Source of the DNA: Maridesulfovibrio salexigens DSM 2638
GTDB taxonomy: Bacteria > Desulfobacterota > Desulfovibrionia > Desulfovibrionales > Desulfovibrionaceae
Length of the DNA stretch: 64,000 nt
Reading direction: 5' to 3'
NCBI RefSeq assembly: GCF_000023445.1
Contig: NC_012881.1
Location: 1,183,501-1,247,500, forward strand
Part shown: positions 1 through 8,360 of the stretch, piece by piece
Layout: every line of letters begins with the position of its first letter
How positions within the stretch are numbered: position 1 is the first letter of the stretch
Notes under the pieces: model-generated
Seen by the model: only the letters and a program-made list of their open reading frames with translations
Databases searched by the model: none
Told to the model about the DNA's origin: nothing
Program-made: the position numbers and the translations under genes

Positions 1-248
1 AAAGTGTTAGCCCTTATGTTGCAAGGGTTGTGAAGATTATTCGCGAATGCGGTCTGCCATGCCAGCTCGGTCCTATGGGAACCTGCATTGAAGGTGAATG
101 GGAAGAGGTTATGAGTGTGGTTACAAAATGTTATAAGGCTCTTGAAACAGATTGCGAGCGAATTTATATGCTGATGAAAGCTGATTGCCGTAAAGGTGCT
201 GTCGATCGGCTGCACGGTAAAGTAAAATCCGTGGAATCAAAACTATAA
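1..248 (+). CDS. MTH1187/UPF0045 thiamine-binding family protein, 5' truncated
   Basis: The frame is open from base 3 with no stop before the window edge, so the gene begins upstream and only about 81 C-terminal residues are visible. They read SVSPYVARVV, then LGPMGTCIEGEWEEVM, which are the conserved blocks of the small ferredoxin-fold MTH1187/YkoF-like family. The family is known to bind thiamine or to act with thiamine transporters. Members are usually about 100 residues, so roughly 20 are missing. A GTG at 30 is not the true start because conserved residues lie before it. A lipoprotein gene follows 22 bases later, with its own ribosome site. Confidence 0.72.
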   Translation, partial: SVSPYVARVVKIIRECGLPCQLGPMGTCIEGEWEEVMSVVTKCYKALETDCERIYMLMKADCRKGAVDRLHGKVKSVESKL

Positions 249-270
249 CGGGGTCGGTTAGGAGAATTCG

Positions 271-762
271 ATGAAATTGCTGAAGCCTGCTAACTGTGCT
301 GTTCTATTAATTCTATTGTTTGCCATATCCGGATGTGTCCATCTCGGAGTTTCGCATTTGGAGCGGCAGTCGTGGAAGCTTGAAACCCCACGGACCATAC
401 AGATGGAGTTCATGACTTTTGATTATGAAATTGTGCCGCGTAAAGACAGCTTCGGTCTTCGTGGTAAAGCTTACGTTAAGAAAAATAACGTGCCTATGTG
501 GGCCGGATGGATTGGTGAGCTTTGGATTCAGGGCTACTTAAGCGACATGGATGGTGAAGTTCTGGCTCAAGGATTACAGGTCTTCTCACCTGAAGCTCTG
601 GAAGAGGGTAAGGGGATCCCTTTTGATTTTGAACTCAAGCCGGAGATGCTTGATTCAGGTCCACTTTACATTTCATTCGGCTATCGCATGGCCCTTTCCA
701 AAAGCCGTGAAGACAACAACGGTCCTCCGTTTATGGCCATTGAGCGTGCTGTAAGTCAGTAA
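271..762 (+). CDS. hypothetical lipoprotein
   Basis: 163 residues with a typical lipoprotein signal: a basic start (MKLLK), a hydrophobic stretch to about residue 20 and the lipobox AISGC, with Cys22 as the likely lipidated residue. The mature part is about 140 residues, rich in beta-prone and aromatic stretches (MWAGWIGELWIQGY), and I recognise no catalytic motif. The start is fixed by TTAGGAGAATTCG just upstream. It follows the truncated gene on the same strand and ends one base before the convergent UPF0280 gene, so there is no room for a separate terminator. Function unknown. Confidence 0.7.
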   Translation: MKLLKPANCAVLLILLFAISGCVHLGVSHLERQSWKLETPRTIQMEFMTFDYEIVPRKDSFGLRGKAYVKKNNVPMWAGWIGELWIQGYLSDMDGEVLAQGLQVFSPEALEEGKGIPFDFELKPEMLDSGPLYISFGYRMALSKSREDNNGPPFMAIERAVSQ

Positions 763-763
763 T

Positions 764-1510
764 TTAAAGTGCGATCAATTCCAGATCGCCCCAGGCTCCG
801 ATTTTTGAATCGTATTGTACGAAAACACCTTCAAGCCCGTGTTCCGAGAGAGCGCGGGCTTTTTCTATGACCAGCGGCACATCGGCAGGGGATCTGAGCA
901 GGTTGGCGAGAGCAGTTGCTGCGGCATCGGCAAACCGTGCATCCTTTGCGCGAACAGTAACCAAATCGCCGCTGCCAAGACTTAGTGAATGGCCTATTGT
1001 TCCGGAAGATGAACAGATGGAAAGCGGAAAGTCCTCGGCTTCGATTGCGAGGCCGATTTTTGCCCCAGAGTCCGGTTCTGAGAGCAGGGCAACTTTACGC
1101 GATGAAGTGGAATGCATGTAAATATCGCCGCCGTTCTCTACAATAACATTAGAAGAAAAGGGTCGCAGTTTATCGGCAACATATTGGGCTACCGCCCCGG
1201 CAACAGCTGCCATAGGACCAACTCCGCAGGCAAGAGCACCATCAGCCATAGCTTTGATCACAGGATGGACTTCCTCAGGAACAGCAACAGGTACAAGGCT
1301 GGTTGCGAAATCAGGATTGAGCACGAAATGGGCCTGCATAATGCCACGAATTTCATGGACAGCATCTAGTGCTTCTTCTTTTAAGACCTTCTCAGCAACA
1401 ATAAATAAATCGGTTTGCTCGACAACAACCTGAAAAGAGGTCTCGCTGCCGGATAGGGCTACGTTGTTGCGATAGCTGCGGGTATGGTCAGTGTGTATTT
1501 TTTTACTCAA
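764..1510 (-). CDS. UPF0280 family protein (ApbE-like fold)
   Basis: 248 residues matching UPF0280, a family related to the ApbE flavin transferase fold. Visible hallmarks are CGVGPMAAVAGAVAQYVA around residues 95-112, VIVENGGDIYM around 122-132 and CSSSGTIGHSLSLG around 165-178. The NGGD and SSGT motifs are those that bind the nucleotide and metal in ApbE relatives. The cellular role of UPF0280 is not established; in methanogens and sulfate reducers it often sits near redox or LUD genes, and here a LUD-domain gene lies just upstream on the same strand. The spacer between them holds a large hairpin, so cotranscription is uncertain. Confidence 0.8.
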   Translation of the reverse strand: MSKKIHTDHTRSYRNNVALSGSETSFQVVVEQTDLFIVAEKVLKEEALDAVHEIRGIMQAHFVLNPDFATSLVPVAVPEEVHPVIKAMADGALACGVGPMAAVAGAVAQYVADKLRPFSSNVIVENGGDIYMHSTSSRKVALLSEPDSGAKIGLAIEAEDFPLSICSSSGTIGHSLSLGSGDLVTVRAKDARFADAAATALANLLRSPADVPLVIEKARALSEHGLEGVFVQYDSKIGAWGDLELIAL

Positions 1511-1549
1511 GGTATGAATCCAATTTCGAGAGGATAATTATTCGCGCTA

Positions 1550-1649
1550 ACGGCGAAGACTTGTTAAAAGGTTCTGAAGGTGATGGGGGTTGGGTAAGGG
1601 GAAATTCTTGCAAGAGTTTCCCCTTACCCAACCGCCGGAGGCAATAAAA
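1550..1649 (-). repeat. intergenic hairpin element, copy A
   Basis: A perfect 16-bp inverted repeat (GTTGGGTAAGGGGAAA at 1589-1604, complement at 1617-1632) with a second small palindrome CTTGCAAG in its loop. It is bordered by GCCGGAGGC on the gene side and ACGGCGAAGAC..TGTTAAAA on the far side. The same borders surround a different stem at 17261-17349. The element abuts the stop codon of the LUD gene and reads away from it, so it probably serves as its transcription terminator or mRNA end. Confidence 0.7.
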
Positions 1650-2300
1650 TTAGAAGCCTAAATCTTCGTTGATGAATACTACGTGGATGCGTCCCTGGGG
1701 TGAGGACTTTTCAGTAATTCCCCAGACATTACAGATGCGGTCTTTGGAGTTACAGTCCTGACATTTACCAGTAACAGCGCAGGGAGTCTTGCGCTTAAGA
1801 CGCATGGCATTTACCGGGGCAGCGTATTCTTTGATACGACTTACAGCTGCATCAAGGTCAGGGCAGAGTTTGTTGCGGCCCACGAGAACTACAACATTGC
1901 GGGGTCCGAAAGCCATTGCTGCAACGCGGTTGCCTGTGCCGTCAAGATTGACCAGTTCGCCTTCTTCGGTGAATGCGTTGGCACTTGTGATGAATAAGTC
2001 AGTTAAAAGAGCCTGTCGACGGCGTTCGATTTTCTCTGCCATGGGAGGATTGACATCATAGGTGTCAATTACCTTAACTTTCTGAAGTTTTTTGACCTTA
2101 TCATAGAGGCCGGAATCAACAACAGTCATGGAGCCGCCGAAGCTGATGGACTTGGGTTTCATCTTGGGGATGATTTTGTCCAGAACCAGAGAGGCCGCAG
2201 CTTTCTGGCTCTTTACAACGTATGTTTCGTAACCGTTGTCTTCGAATACTTCTTTTATTTCACCGAGTTTGATATCCCAGAAAGTTTGAACGGGTTTCAT
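1650..2300 (-). CDS. LUD-domain protein (DUF162, LutC/YkgG superfamily)
   Basis: 216 residues. The N-terminal two thirds carry the LUD fold signature, with SISFGGSMTVVDSGLYD near residues 54-70 and VNLDGTGNRVAAMAFGPRNV near 118-137. The C-terminus has four cysteines in C-x5-C-x2-C-x6-C, as in many stand-alone anaerobe members. LutC-type LUD proteins take part in L-lactate oxidation with the LutA/LutB iron-sulfur proteins, but neither neighbour is present, so the substrate is open. Two in-frame ATGs occur. AAGGAG directly abuts the first (2306) and lies six bases from the second (2300), so I take the second. Confidence 0.8.
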   Translation of the reverse strand: MKPVQTFWDIKLGEIKEVFEDNGYETYVVKSQKAAASLVLDKIIPKMKPKSISFGGSMTVVDSGLYDKVKKLQKVKVIDTYDVNPPMAEKIERRRQALLTDLFITSANAFTEEGELVNLDGTGNRVAAMAFGPRNVVVLVGRNKLCPDLDAAVSRIKEYAAPVNAMRLKRKTPCAVTGKCQDCNSKDRICNVWGITEKSSPQGRIHVVFINEDLGF

Positions 2301-2675
2301 TTGCATCTCCTTGAAATCATTTCAGCCGCACATGAGTGAGACCGTTAAAAAGTTGCCGCTTGAAAAATATATGAAAAAAGCGGTGAAAAAAAAATGCGCA
2401 CGTGATAAAAGTTATTAACCTAGTTGAGAGAACTTTACGTCAGCATTATGTATGAATACACTTTGACAGTATGGCCGCATCGGGTTATGCGGACTTGTTT
2501 TCGTTTTGCAGCAGCATAGATTATTCAGAGTGAGATTAAAAGCACTTAGCTGCACGGTCACATTGAAAACATTTCTTGACGATATCTGAAGTAGGGGATA
2601 TATGTTCCCGTTCCTCGTAGCCGGAATTTGTTCTCCGGCTCTACTAACGTTATTAATTTTTGGAGAAATAGAACA
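2301..2675 (+). other. intergenic region upstream of rpmH
   Basis: This 375-base spacer separates the divergent LUD gene from rpmH. The right part holds the rpmH promoter and a leader hairpin (AGCCGGA at 2619-2625 with TCCGGCT at 2634-2640). The left part is A/T-rich. I looked for DnaA boxes because rpmH often borders oriC and found none convincing, and there is no dnaA gene. Confidence 0.45.
2576..2604 (+). promoter_or_regulatory. sigma-70 type promoter of rpmH block
   Basis: TTGACG at 2576-2581 and TATATG at 2599-2604 are separated by exactly 17 bases. This places a transcription start near 2611, just before a 7-bp leader hairpin, and about 65 bases before the L34 start codon. It probably drives the whole rpmH-rnpA-yidD-yidC run. 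Confidence 0.65.
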
Positions 2676-2810
2676 ATGAAAAGAACTTACCAGCCTAGCA
2701 AATGTAGAAGAAAAAGAACCCACGGTTTTCTCGTTCGTTCCCGCACCAAAAACGGTCGTGCTGTTATCGCAAGACGTCGTGCAAAGGGTCGTAAAAGATT
2801 AGCCGTTTAA
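2676..2810 (+). CDS. rpmH: 50S ribosomal protein L34
   Basis: 44 residues beginning MKRTYQPSK, extremely Arg/Lys rich, with the family core [21 protein letters not shown]34 is a small basic protein of the large ribosomal subunit. The length is the standard bacterial one. An in-frame upstream start at 2628 would add 16 non-conserved residues and is rejected, since TGGAG precedes the ATG at 2676 with suitable spacing. It heads the conserved rpmH-rnpA-yidD-yidC-jag-mnmE arrangement. Confidence 0.97.
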   Translation: MKRTYQPSKCRRKRTHGFLVRSRTKNGRAVIARRRAKGRKRLAV

Positions 2811-2811
2811 G

Positions 2812-3172
2812 TTGGAAAAAGGAGCACAAACTCCTTAGGAAGCCTGAATTTGATCTCTGCTATGAGCAGGGAAAAAAGCTCTTCACAAAGAGTTTCATTC
2901 TCTTTGTGCTGTGTCATGGTAGCGGCCCCAGCGGGGTCCGTTTGGGCCTTACCGTGAGCAGAAAGAAGGGACCTGCTGTTGTCAGGAACCGGATAAAAAG
3001 GGTTTTGAGAAGCTATTTCAGGATTAATCAGGAAATTTTTCAGGTGCGTGCGGACATAATTATTGTGCCTAAGCGTGCTCTGGACGGCAAAACCATAACC
3101 TATGCTCTTGCCGAAAAAGAACTTCTCCCCATGGTCGGAAAGATAAATAAACTTTCCTGTGGCGGAGAGTGA
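2812..3172 (+). CDS. rnpA: ribonuclease P protein component, start irregular
   Basis: The protein subunit of RNase P, which helps the catalytic RNA remove 5' leaders from tRNA precursors. The family signature [13 protein letters not shown] and the substrate-side motif [16 protein letters not shown] are clear, and the N-terminal [16 protein letters not shown] block is encoded at 2831-2878. However, that frame is open only from 2795 and contains no ATG, GTG or TTG before 2906, which lies inside the conserved region. A TTG at 2812 has the right position but the wrong frame; dropping one A from the run at 2816-2820 would give [13 protein letters not shown]. Either the sequence has a one-base insertion or a rare start codon is used. 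The coordinates span the likely start, so the length is not a multiple of three. It overlaps yidD by one base. Confidence 0.85.
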
Positions 3173-3435
3173 TGAGAAATCAGGGAATGCGGACTCTGTT
3201 TCTTTACCCGATACGCTTTTATCAGAAGTTTATATCCCCGTTATTTCCGGGGTGTTGCCGCTTTCATCCAACCTGCTCGCAATACGCCATAGAGGCTATA
3301 TCCCTTCATGGAGTGCTAAAAGGGGGGATGTATACTTTGTGGCGTCTGTTGCGTTGTAATCCGCTATGTAAGGGCGGATACGATCCCGTTCCCGCCCATG
3401 AAAAAGTTCCACCGCGCAGTCCCGGTTTGATCTGA
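3172..3435 (+). CDS. yidD: membrane protein insertion efficiency factor YidD
   Basis: About 87 residues with the family core: [20 protein letters not shown], then [12 protein letters not shown], followed by [24 protein letters not shown]. The amphipathic N-terminus and conserved cysteines are typical of YidD, a small inner-membrane-associated protein that assists YidC in inserting membrane proteins. ATG 3172 overlaps the rnpA stop (TGATG), with GGAG four bases before it. An internal ATG at 3187 matches the usual family start but has its SD abutting, so the exact start is uncertain. The position between rnpA and yidC is the conserved one. Confidence 0.93.
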   Translation: MRNQGMRTLFLYPIRFYQKFISPLFPGCCRFHPTCSQYAIEAISLHGVLKGGMYTLWRLLRCNPLCKGGYDPVPAHEKVPPRSPGLI

Positions 3436-3465
3436 GGGACAAATTTTTAGTGAGAAAAAAAAGAC

Positions 3466-5085
3466 ATGGATAATAAACGCGTTATTTTGGCTGTAGCCCT
3501 TTCGTTTGCAGTTCTTCTCGGCTGGCAGTTCCTTTTCCCTCCCCAGCCGCAGCAGCCCGCGCCTGCACAGCAGGAGCAAACCGCTCAACCAAATCAGGCC
3601 GTTGATTCCAGTGTCGCCGGTCCTGTATCAAACCAACTGCCCGATCCCGCTTCCACAAGCGCTATTGTTTCCGCTAAGGGAACTAGACTTACCGTTGAAA
3701 CTCCCCTCTATTCCGCAGTGATCAATTCACAGGGCGGCCTTCTCGAAAGTTTCAAGCTTAAAAAATTCAAGGCAACTATTGATGCTGACTCTCCCGATGT
3801 GGACATGGTCGGTACCAATGCTCTTGATAAAGCTCCCATGGGACTGATTCTCAACGGTATTGCAACCTGGGCTAACGGCGTCTGGGGTTACGAAGGTGCA
3901 AACCTCAACCTTGAAGGCGACAAGCTCGGTACACTTATTTTTCGCGGCGATGTGGAAGGTTTCAGAATTGAGCGCAGGCTTACTTTTCACGCAGACAACT
4001 ACCTCATAGACGAGGACGTAAGGGTAATTAACAAGTCCAATCCCAGCGGCATGGGACGTATTGCATTTACCACTGCAACAAAGAGCCTCACCGCTGCTGA
4101 TGACCGTTACAACCCCACCAGAATCGCATGGTTCAACGCTGAAGGTCTGGTCGAAGAAAGCGACCGCGACACTCTTAGCGAAACCGGTGTGACTGAATCC
4201 GGCAAAGTTGAATGGGCCGCAATTGACTCCAACTACTTCATCCTCGCCCTTGTTCCCGGTGCTGATTCCGTTACTATGAAGGGTAAGCTTCAGGATGATA
4301 TTTTCCGTATTGCAGCAGAACAGAATGTTTCCTTTGATAAGGACATTGAGCGCAAGCTGGCCTGTTCCTACTACTTTGGTCCCATGGATGCCCAGCTGAT
4401 GGCGAAAGTCCCCGGTGAACTTTCCAAGGCTATCGACTTCGGTTGGTTTGATATTATTGCCAAGCCGCTTGTTGTGGCTCTTGAGTGGTTCCACCAGTAT
4501 ACCAACAACTACGGTATTGCGATTATCCTGCTGACCATCGTTATCAAGATTCTTTTCTGGCCCCTGTCCCACAAGAGCTACAAGTCCATGGAGCAGATGA
4601 AGCGTCTGCAGCCCATGATGGCCAAGCTTCGTGAGAAGCATGGCGATGACAGGGAAGCCCTTAACAAAGAGATGATGCAGCTTTATAAGACATACAATGT
4701 CAACCCCGCAGGTGGTTGCCTGCCCATGCTGCTGCAGATTCCGGTTTTCTTTGGATTGTACAAGGCGTTGATGGGAACAGTTGCCCTCAGGCATGCTGAT
4801 TTTGTCCATTTCCTGCCTTTTACTGATATTGTCTGGTTGGCCGACCTTTCGGCAAAAGACCCGCTTTACATCACTCCTATCGTGATGGGTGCGACTATGT
4901 TCCTGCAGCAGAAAATGACTCCTTCCGCAGGCGACCCGACCCAGCAGAAAATCATGATGTTTCTGCCCCTCGTATTCACATTCATGTTCCTCAACTTCCC
5001 CTCCGGGCTGGTTGTGTACTGGATGGTGAACAACGTACTCTCAATTGCACAGCAGTGGATGATGATGCGCAACGTTAAAAATTAG
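3466..5085 (+). CDS. yidC: membrane protein insertase YidC
   Basis: 539 residues, the normal length for the Gram-negative type. A first transmembrane helix (VILAVALSFAVLLGWQFLF, about residues 6-24) is followed by a Pro/Gln-rich linker, a periplasmic beta-supersandwich domain (about 70-340), and the conserved C-terminal core of five helices. That core starts near LVVALEWFHQYTNNYGIAII and includes NPAGGCLPMLLQIPVFFGLY and LPLVFTFMFLNFPSGLVVYW. YidC inserts and folds inner-membrane proteins alone or with SecYEG. There is no lipobox. The ribosome site (GTGAGAAAAAAAAGAC) is weak, which suggests coupling to yidD upstream. Confidence 0.97.
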   Translation: MDNKRVILAVALSFAVLLGWQFLFPPQPQQPAPAQQEQTAQPNQAVDSSVAGPVSNQLPDPASTSAIVSAKGTRLTVETPLYSAVINSQGGLLESFKLKKFKATIDADSPDVDMVGTNALDKAPMGLILNGIATWANGVWGYEGANLNLEGDKLGTLIFRGDVEGFRIERRLTFHADNYLIDEDVRVINKSNPSGMGRIAFTTATKSLTAADDRYNPTRIAWFNAEGLVEESDRDTLSETGVTESGKVEWAAIDSNYFILALVPGADSVTMKGKLQDDIFRIAAEQNVSFDKDIERKLACSYYFGPMDAQLMAKVPGELSKAIDFGWFDIIAKPLVVALEWFHQYTNNYGIAIILLTIVIKILFWPLSHKSYKSMEQMKRLQPMMAKLREKHGDDREALNKEMMQLYKTYNVNPAGGCLPMLLQIPVFFGLYKALMGTVALRHADFVHFLPFTDIVWLADLSAKDPLYITPIVMGATMFLQQKMTPSAGDPTQQKIMMFLPLVFTFMFLNFPSGLVVYWMVNNVLSIAQQWMMMRNVKN

Positions 5086-5137
5086 CGCGTAACAAGCTGA
5101 TCGGATTTAATGGAGTGAAGAACAATCAGGAGATAGA

Positions 5138-6628
5138 ATGAGCGAATTCATGGAATTCCAGGGGAAAAATTTGGACGAGGCGATTAATAATGCCTGTGAT
5201 CATTTTAGTCTGAATCGCGATAAACTTGAGATTGAGATCATCAGTGGAGGTTCCACCGGGGTTTTCGGCCTGGTTGGAAAGAAAAACGCTAAAGTGAAAG
5301 CACGTCCTAGGGGTGGAGATAACCGTTCTGTGCTGAACGATGATTCCAGAAGAGGAAGAGGTCGTCAGCAGAGAAGAGAGCAGCCTGAAAAGAGACAGTC
5401 CAGACCTAAATCTGATCGTCGCAGAGAGGAACAGGCTCCGGTTGAAAAAGAAGAGAACTCTCCTGCTCCGCGCATTGAACCAGAAGTTCCCGCAGTTAAG
5501 CCTGAGGCTGAAGTTGCTGTGAGGGAAGAAGGTGAAGTTGCAGTTAAGCCTGAAAGCGAAGTCGCAGTCAGGGATGAGGCTCCTGCTCCGGCAGTTGCTG
5601 ATAGACCTGAAGAAGGGCGTGAAGAAGAGATTGAAGAGCGTGAAGAACGTCGCGAACCGCGCAGCATTATGGAAGGTGATCCTGAAGAGATTGCCGCCGC
5701 TGTACGTGAAGCTCTTGAAACGATGATTGAACCCATCATTCAGGATAAGCCCAAGCTCGAAATCGAAGTGGGCGAAGACCGTGTTAACGTTCTGGTTGAT
5801 GATGAAGAAAATTCCGGCCTGATTATCGGCCGCGAGGGACAGACCCTGTCTTCCCTGCAATACCTCTGTAACCGTATGGTCTCCAAGAAATTGCAGACGT
5901 CCGTGCGCGTACAGATTGACACCGGTGACTACCGCGAGCGTCAGGACGAAAAGCTTCGCCAGTTGGCTTGGCATCTTGCTGATAAGGCTATGCACACCGG
6001 ACGCGTTCAGTCCACTAAACCGTTGAGTTCTTACCACCGCAGAGTCGTGCATATGGCTTTGCAGGAAGACAAGCACGTCAATACCCGCAGTAAGGGCGAA
6101 GGCCCCATGAAGCGTGTACTGATACTGCCCCGCCGCAGTCGTAGCGGAGGCGGAGGAGGCGGCAGACGCAACGATAGCTATAATCGTAGCAATGACCGTT
6201 ACGATTCCCGCAGCAATGACCGCAGCAGGGGACGTCGCGATCGCAACGATCGTAACGACCGTAATGACCGCAACGAGCGTAATGACAATTACCGTGGTCG
6301 CCGTAACGAACGCAATGATCGTAACGAGCGTAATGATAATTATCGCGGACGTAATGACCGTAACGATAATTACAACCGTGGTCGTCGTAACGAGCGTAAC
6401 GACAATTACAACAAGCGCAATGACAATTATAATCAGGAACGAGATGAGAACTTCGGCAACCGCGAAGAATTCAACCGTCCTGCTCCTTTTGATAACGGTT
6501 ACGGCAACCGCTATCAGGATGACAACTTCGGTAACCGTCAGTCGCGCTACAATAACAACCGCCGTAATGACCGCAATAAAGACGGAAACAGCGCTAACTA
6601 CAACAGCGAGCGCTACAACCGTTACTAA
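5138..6628 (+). CDS. khpB: RNA-binding protein KhpB/Jag with long disordered tail
   Basis: 496 residues. Order: Jag_N domain (about 1-60, FQGKNLDEAINNAC and GVFGLVGKK), an acidic Glu/Pro/Val linker with repeated units (about 65-190), a KH domain with GREG loop (about 205-260), an R3H domain (about 265-335, with RRVVH of the RxxxH motif), then a tail from about residue 338. The tail starts with a Gly run and continues with about 145 residues of Arg/Asn/Asp/Tyr repeats such as RNDRNDRNDRNERNDNYRGR. Family members bind RNA and help control cell elongation and division in Gram-positives. Most lack such a tail, so this copy is roughly twice the usual size. AGGAGATAGA precedes the start. A terminator separates it from mnmE. 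Confidence 0.93.
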   Translation: MSEFMEFQGKNLDEAINNACDHFSLNRDKLEIEIISGGSTGVFGLVGKKNAKVKARPRGGDNRSVLNDDSRRGRGRQQRREQPEKRQSRPKSDRRREEQAPVEKEENSPAPRIEPEVPAVKPEAEVAVREEGEVAVKPESEVAVRDEAPAPAVADRPEEGREEEIEEREERREPRSIMEGDPEEIAAAVREALETMIEPIIQDKPKLEIEVGEDRVNVLVDDEENSGLIIGREGQTLSSLQYLCNRMVSKKLQTSVRVQIDTGDYRERQDEKLRQLAWHLADKAMHTGRVQSTKPLSSYHRRVVHMALQEDKHVNTRSKGEGPMKRVLILPRRSRSGGGGGGRRNDSYNRSNDRYDSRSNDRSRGRRDRNDRNDRNDRNERNDNYRGRRNERNDRNERNDNYRGRNDRNDNYNRGRRNERNDNYNKRNDNYNQERDENFGNREEFNRPAPFDNGYGNRYQDDNFGNRQSRYNNNRRNDRNKDGNSANYNSERYNRY

Positions 6629-6659
6629 TTGTTCACGAGCGGTGAATAATGACTTTGAA

Positions 6660-6688
6660 AACCCCGTGGACTTATGTCTGCGGGGTTT
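6660..6688 (+). terminator. hairpin terminator between jag and mnmE
   Basis: A 12-bp stem (AACCCCGTGGAC at 6660-6671 pairing with GTCTGCGGGGTT at 6676-6687, two G-U pairs) with a TTAT loop, followed by a pyrimidine-rich tail TTATCCTTTCTTTC. It probably attenuates rather than fully stops transcription, since mnmE starts only 27 bases later and I see no promoter between. Confidence 0.65.
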
Positions 6689-6714
6689 ATCCTTTCTTTC
6701 AGGGAGATTTTGAA

Positions 6715-8100
6715 ATGTCCATCACTTCCACCGGGACCATTGCTGCCATTGCTACACCTCCGGGTGACGGCGGGGTCGGGATCATACGCATCAGCGGTGA
6801 ACAGGCGTTATCTATTGCCAAAGATATTTTCCATCCGGCAAAGGATTCCTTTTCCGGTTTTAAGCCTTACACCATGCATTACGGAACTATTGTCGATGCG
6901 GATTCCGTTGAGATAGACGATGTATTGACCGTGTTCATGCCCGGGCCCAATTCCTATACGGGTGAAGATACCGTTGAGATTAACTGTCACGGTGGCAGAG
7001 CTATTCTCAGTGCAGTTCTCGGCGAAGTTCTTGCCAAAGGTGCTAGGCTGGCCAATGCGGGGGAATTTACCCTGCGAGCCTTTTTGAATGGTCGTATGGA
7101 TTTGACGCAGGCTGAAGCTGTTGCGGAAATGATTCATGCACCATCACGCGGAGCTGCCCAGCTTGCTAAAGTGAAACTCTCCGGTGTGCTTGGCGAGCGT
7201 ATCAGCGGTTTGCGTCTTCGTTTAGAAGAGCTGCGTGCACAGCTTTGTGTAGCTGTTGATTTTCCTGAAGACGAATTGGAATGCCTTCCCCTGGAACAGA
7301 TGCAGTCTGAAGTTGGGGATGCAGTTAAAAATATTTCTGAAATTCTCTCCGGTGTAGAGCGCACAAAAGCGTGGCGCGAAGGAGGGCTTGCCGTCCTTTC
7401 CGGAAAAGTAAATGCCGGTAAATCCAGTTTGCTTAACGCACTGCTTGGGCGTAACCGGGCCATCGTTACCGATATTCCCGGCACTACCCGTGATTTTATC
7501 GAGGAAACTTTAAACCTTGACGGTTTACAGGTCCGGGTGGTTGATACCGCCGGATTGCGCGAGACCAGCGATGCTGTTGAGCTTGCCGGTGTAGACATGG
7601 GGCGCGATCTGGCGTCTCAGGCCGATCTTGTATTGTTGATTATTGACGGTTCCAAGCCGTTCGCCCTTGCTGATCTTGATCCGCAATTTGCTGATATGGC
7701 TGACAAATGTCTCGCGGTAATCAATAAGTCCGACCTTGAACAGGCTGATCCTTCTCCTGCCGTAATTATGCGCGAATCAGGGTATGAGGTTGTTGAAATT
7801 TCAGCCAAAAAGGGTCAGGGTATTGAGCGGCTGGCTGCGCTGATCCGTGAGCATATCCTCCAAGGTGCAGGTGAGCCTGATCCCGATGAATTGGTGCCCA
7901 ACTCTCGTCAGGCTGCTTCACTGAAAAAAGCCCACGTAGAGCTTGAAGAGCTTATGGGTGATATTGCTATGCAGGTACCTTATGATCTGCTTGGGGTGCG
8001 TCTTGAGTCTGCTTGCAGTTCTCTTTCCGAAATTACCGGGGAGATTACGCCGCAGGAAGTGTTGAACTCAATTTTCGAAAATTTTTGCGTTGGAAAATAA
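6715..8100 (+). CDS. mnmE: tRNA modification GTPase MnmE (TrmE)
   Basis: 461 residues. With MnmG it installs the carboxymethylaminomethyl or aminomethyl group at wobble uridine 34 of certain tRNAs. The N-terminal tetrahydrofolate-binding domain begins TGTIAAIATPPGDGGVGIIR. The inserted G domain carries the P-loop GKVNAGKSS (about residues 226-234), the PGTTRD switch, DTAGLR and NKSD. The protein ends in the family C-terminus FCVGK, whose cysteine is required for modification. An ATG at 6715 sits eight bases after AGGGAG, so the upstream extension to 6649 is rejected. Confidence 0.97.
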   Translation: MSITSTGTIAAIATPPGDGGVGIIRISGEQALSIAKDIFHPAKDSFSGFKPYTMHYGTIVDADSVEIDDVLTVFMPGPNSYTGEDTVEINCHGGRAILSAVLGEVLAKGARLANAGEFTLRAFLNGRMDLTQAEAVAEMIHAPSRGAAQLAKVKLSGVLGERISGLRLRLEELRAQLCVAVDFPEDELECLPLEQMQSEVGDAVKNISEILSGVERTKAWREGGLAVLSGKVNAGKSSLLNALLGRNRAIVTDIPGTTRDFIEETLNLDGLQVRVVDTAGLRETSDAVELAGVDMGRDLASQADLVLLIIDGSKPFALADLDPQFADMADKCLAVINKSDLEQADPSPAVIMRESGYEVVEISAKKGQGIERLAALIREHILQGAGEPDPDELVPNSRQAASLKKAHVELEELMGDIAMQVPYDLLGVRLESACSSLSEITGEITPQEVLNSIFENFCVGK

Positions 8101-8101
8101 A

Positions 8102-8359
8102 ATGGATGACAGCAAGTTTGTAGATTTGAAGGCAGTTAGTTGCGGGCTGGTACCTATTATTGTGAACCACCTCGATACCACTTCCAATCCTGTGGTCGAA
8201 TTTCAAATCAGGCTTGGTATTCGTGAAGAAATACTTAGCGGATTCGGAACCGGTGGAAAATGGGATATCGAAGTAGTCGACGATCTCGGCTGTGACCGTC
8301 TGCGTTTTACCCGCCGTAAAGAATCTAATGAAGACCGTTTGAATATTGTAGAATATTAA
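8102..8359 (+). CDS. small hypothetical protein downstream of mnmE
   Basis: 85 residues from ATG 8102, one base after the mnmE stop, or 89 from a TTG at 8090 that overlaps it. Neither has a strong ribosome site, so translation is probably coupled to mnmE. The sequence is soluble and mixed alpha/beta-like, with a single Cys near the N-terminus (AVSCGLVPIIVNHL) and a charged C-terminus (RFTRRKESNEDR). No family recognised. Confidence 0.6.
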   Translation: MDDSKFVDLKAVSCGLVPIIVNHLDTTSNPVVEFQIRLGIREEILSGFGTGGKWDIEVVDDLGCDRLRFTRRKESNEDRLNIVEY

Positions 8360-8360
8360 T

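Noticed and set aside
2301-2575. Replication origin near rpmH
   Set aside because: No DnaA boxes of the TTATNCACA type and no dnaA or gid genes adjoin.
3727-4809. 360-codon open frame antisense to yidC
   Set aside because: It has no ribosome site and no recognisable domain, while the plus strand encodes a complete, conserved YidC. It is a by-product of codon bias.
6230-6420. DNA repeats that look like a short tandem array or CRISPR
   Set aside because: Repeats are in the coding frame of the khpB tail, have no constant repeat/spacer periodicity, and no cas genes are present.
5126-6713. Long open frames on both strands over the khpB tail (minus 5126-6076, plus 6192-6713)
   Set aside because: They arise from the repetitive AAC/GAC/CGT codons of the tail. 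Their translations are low-complexity without a family.
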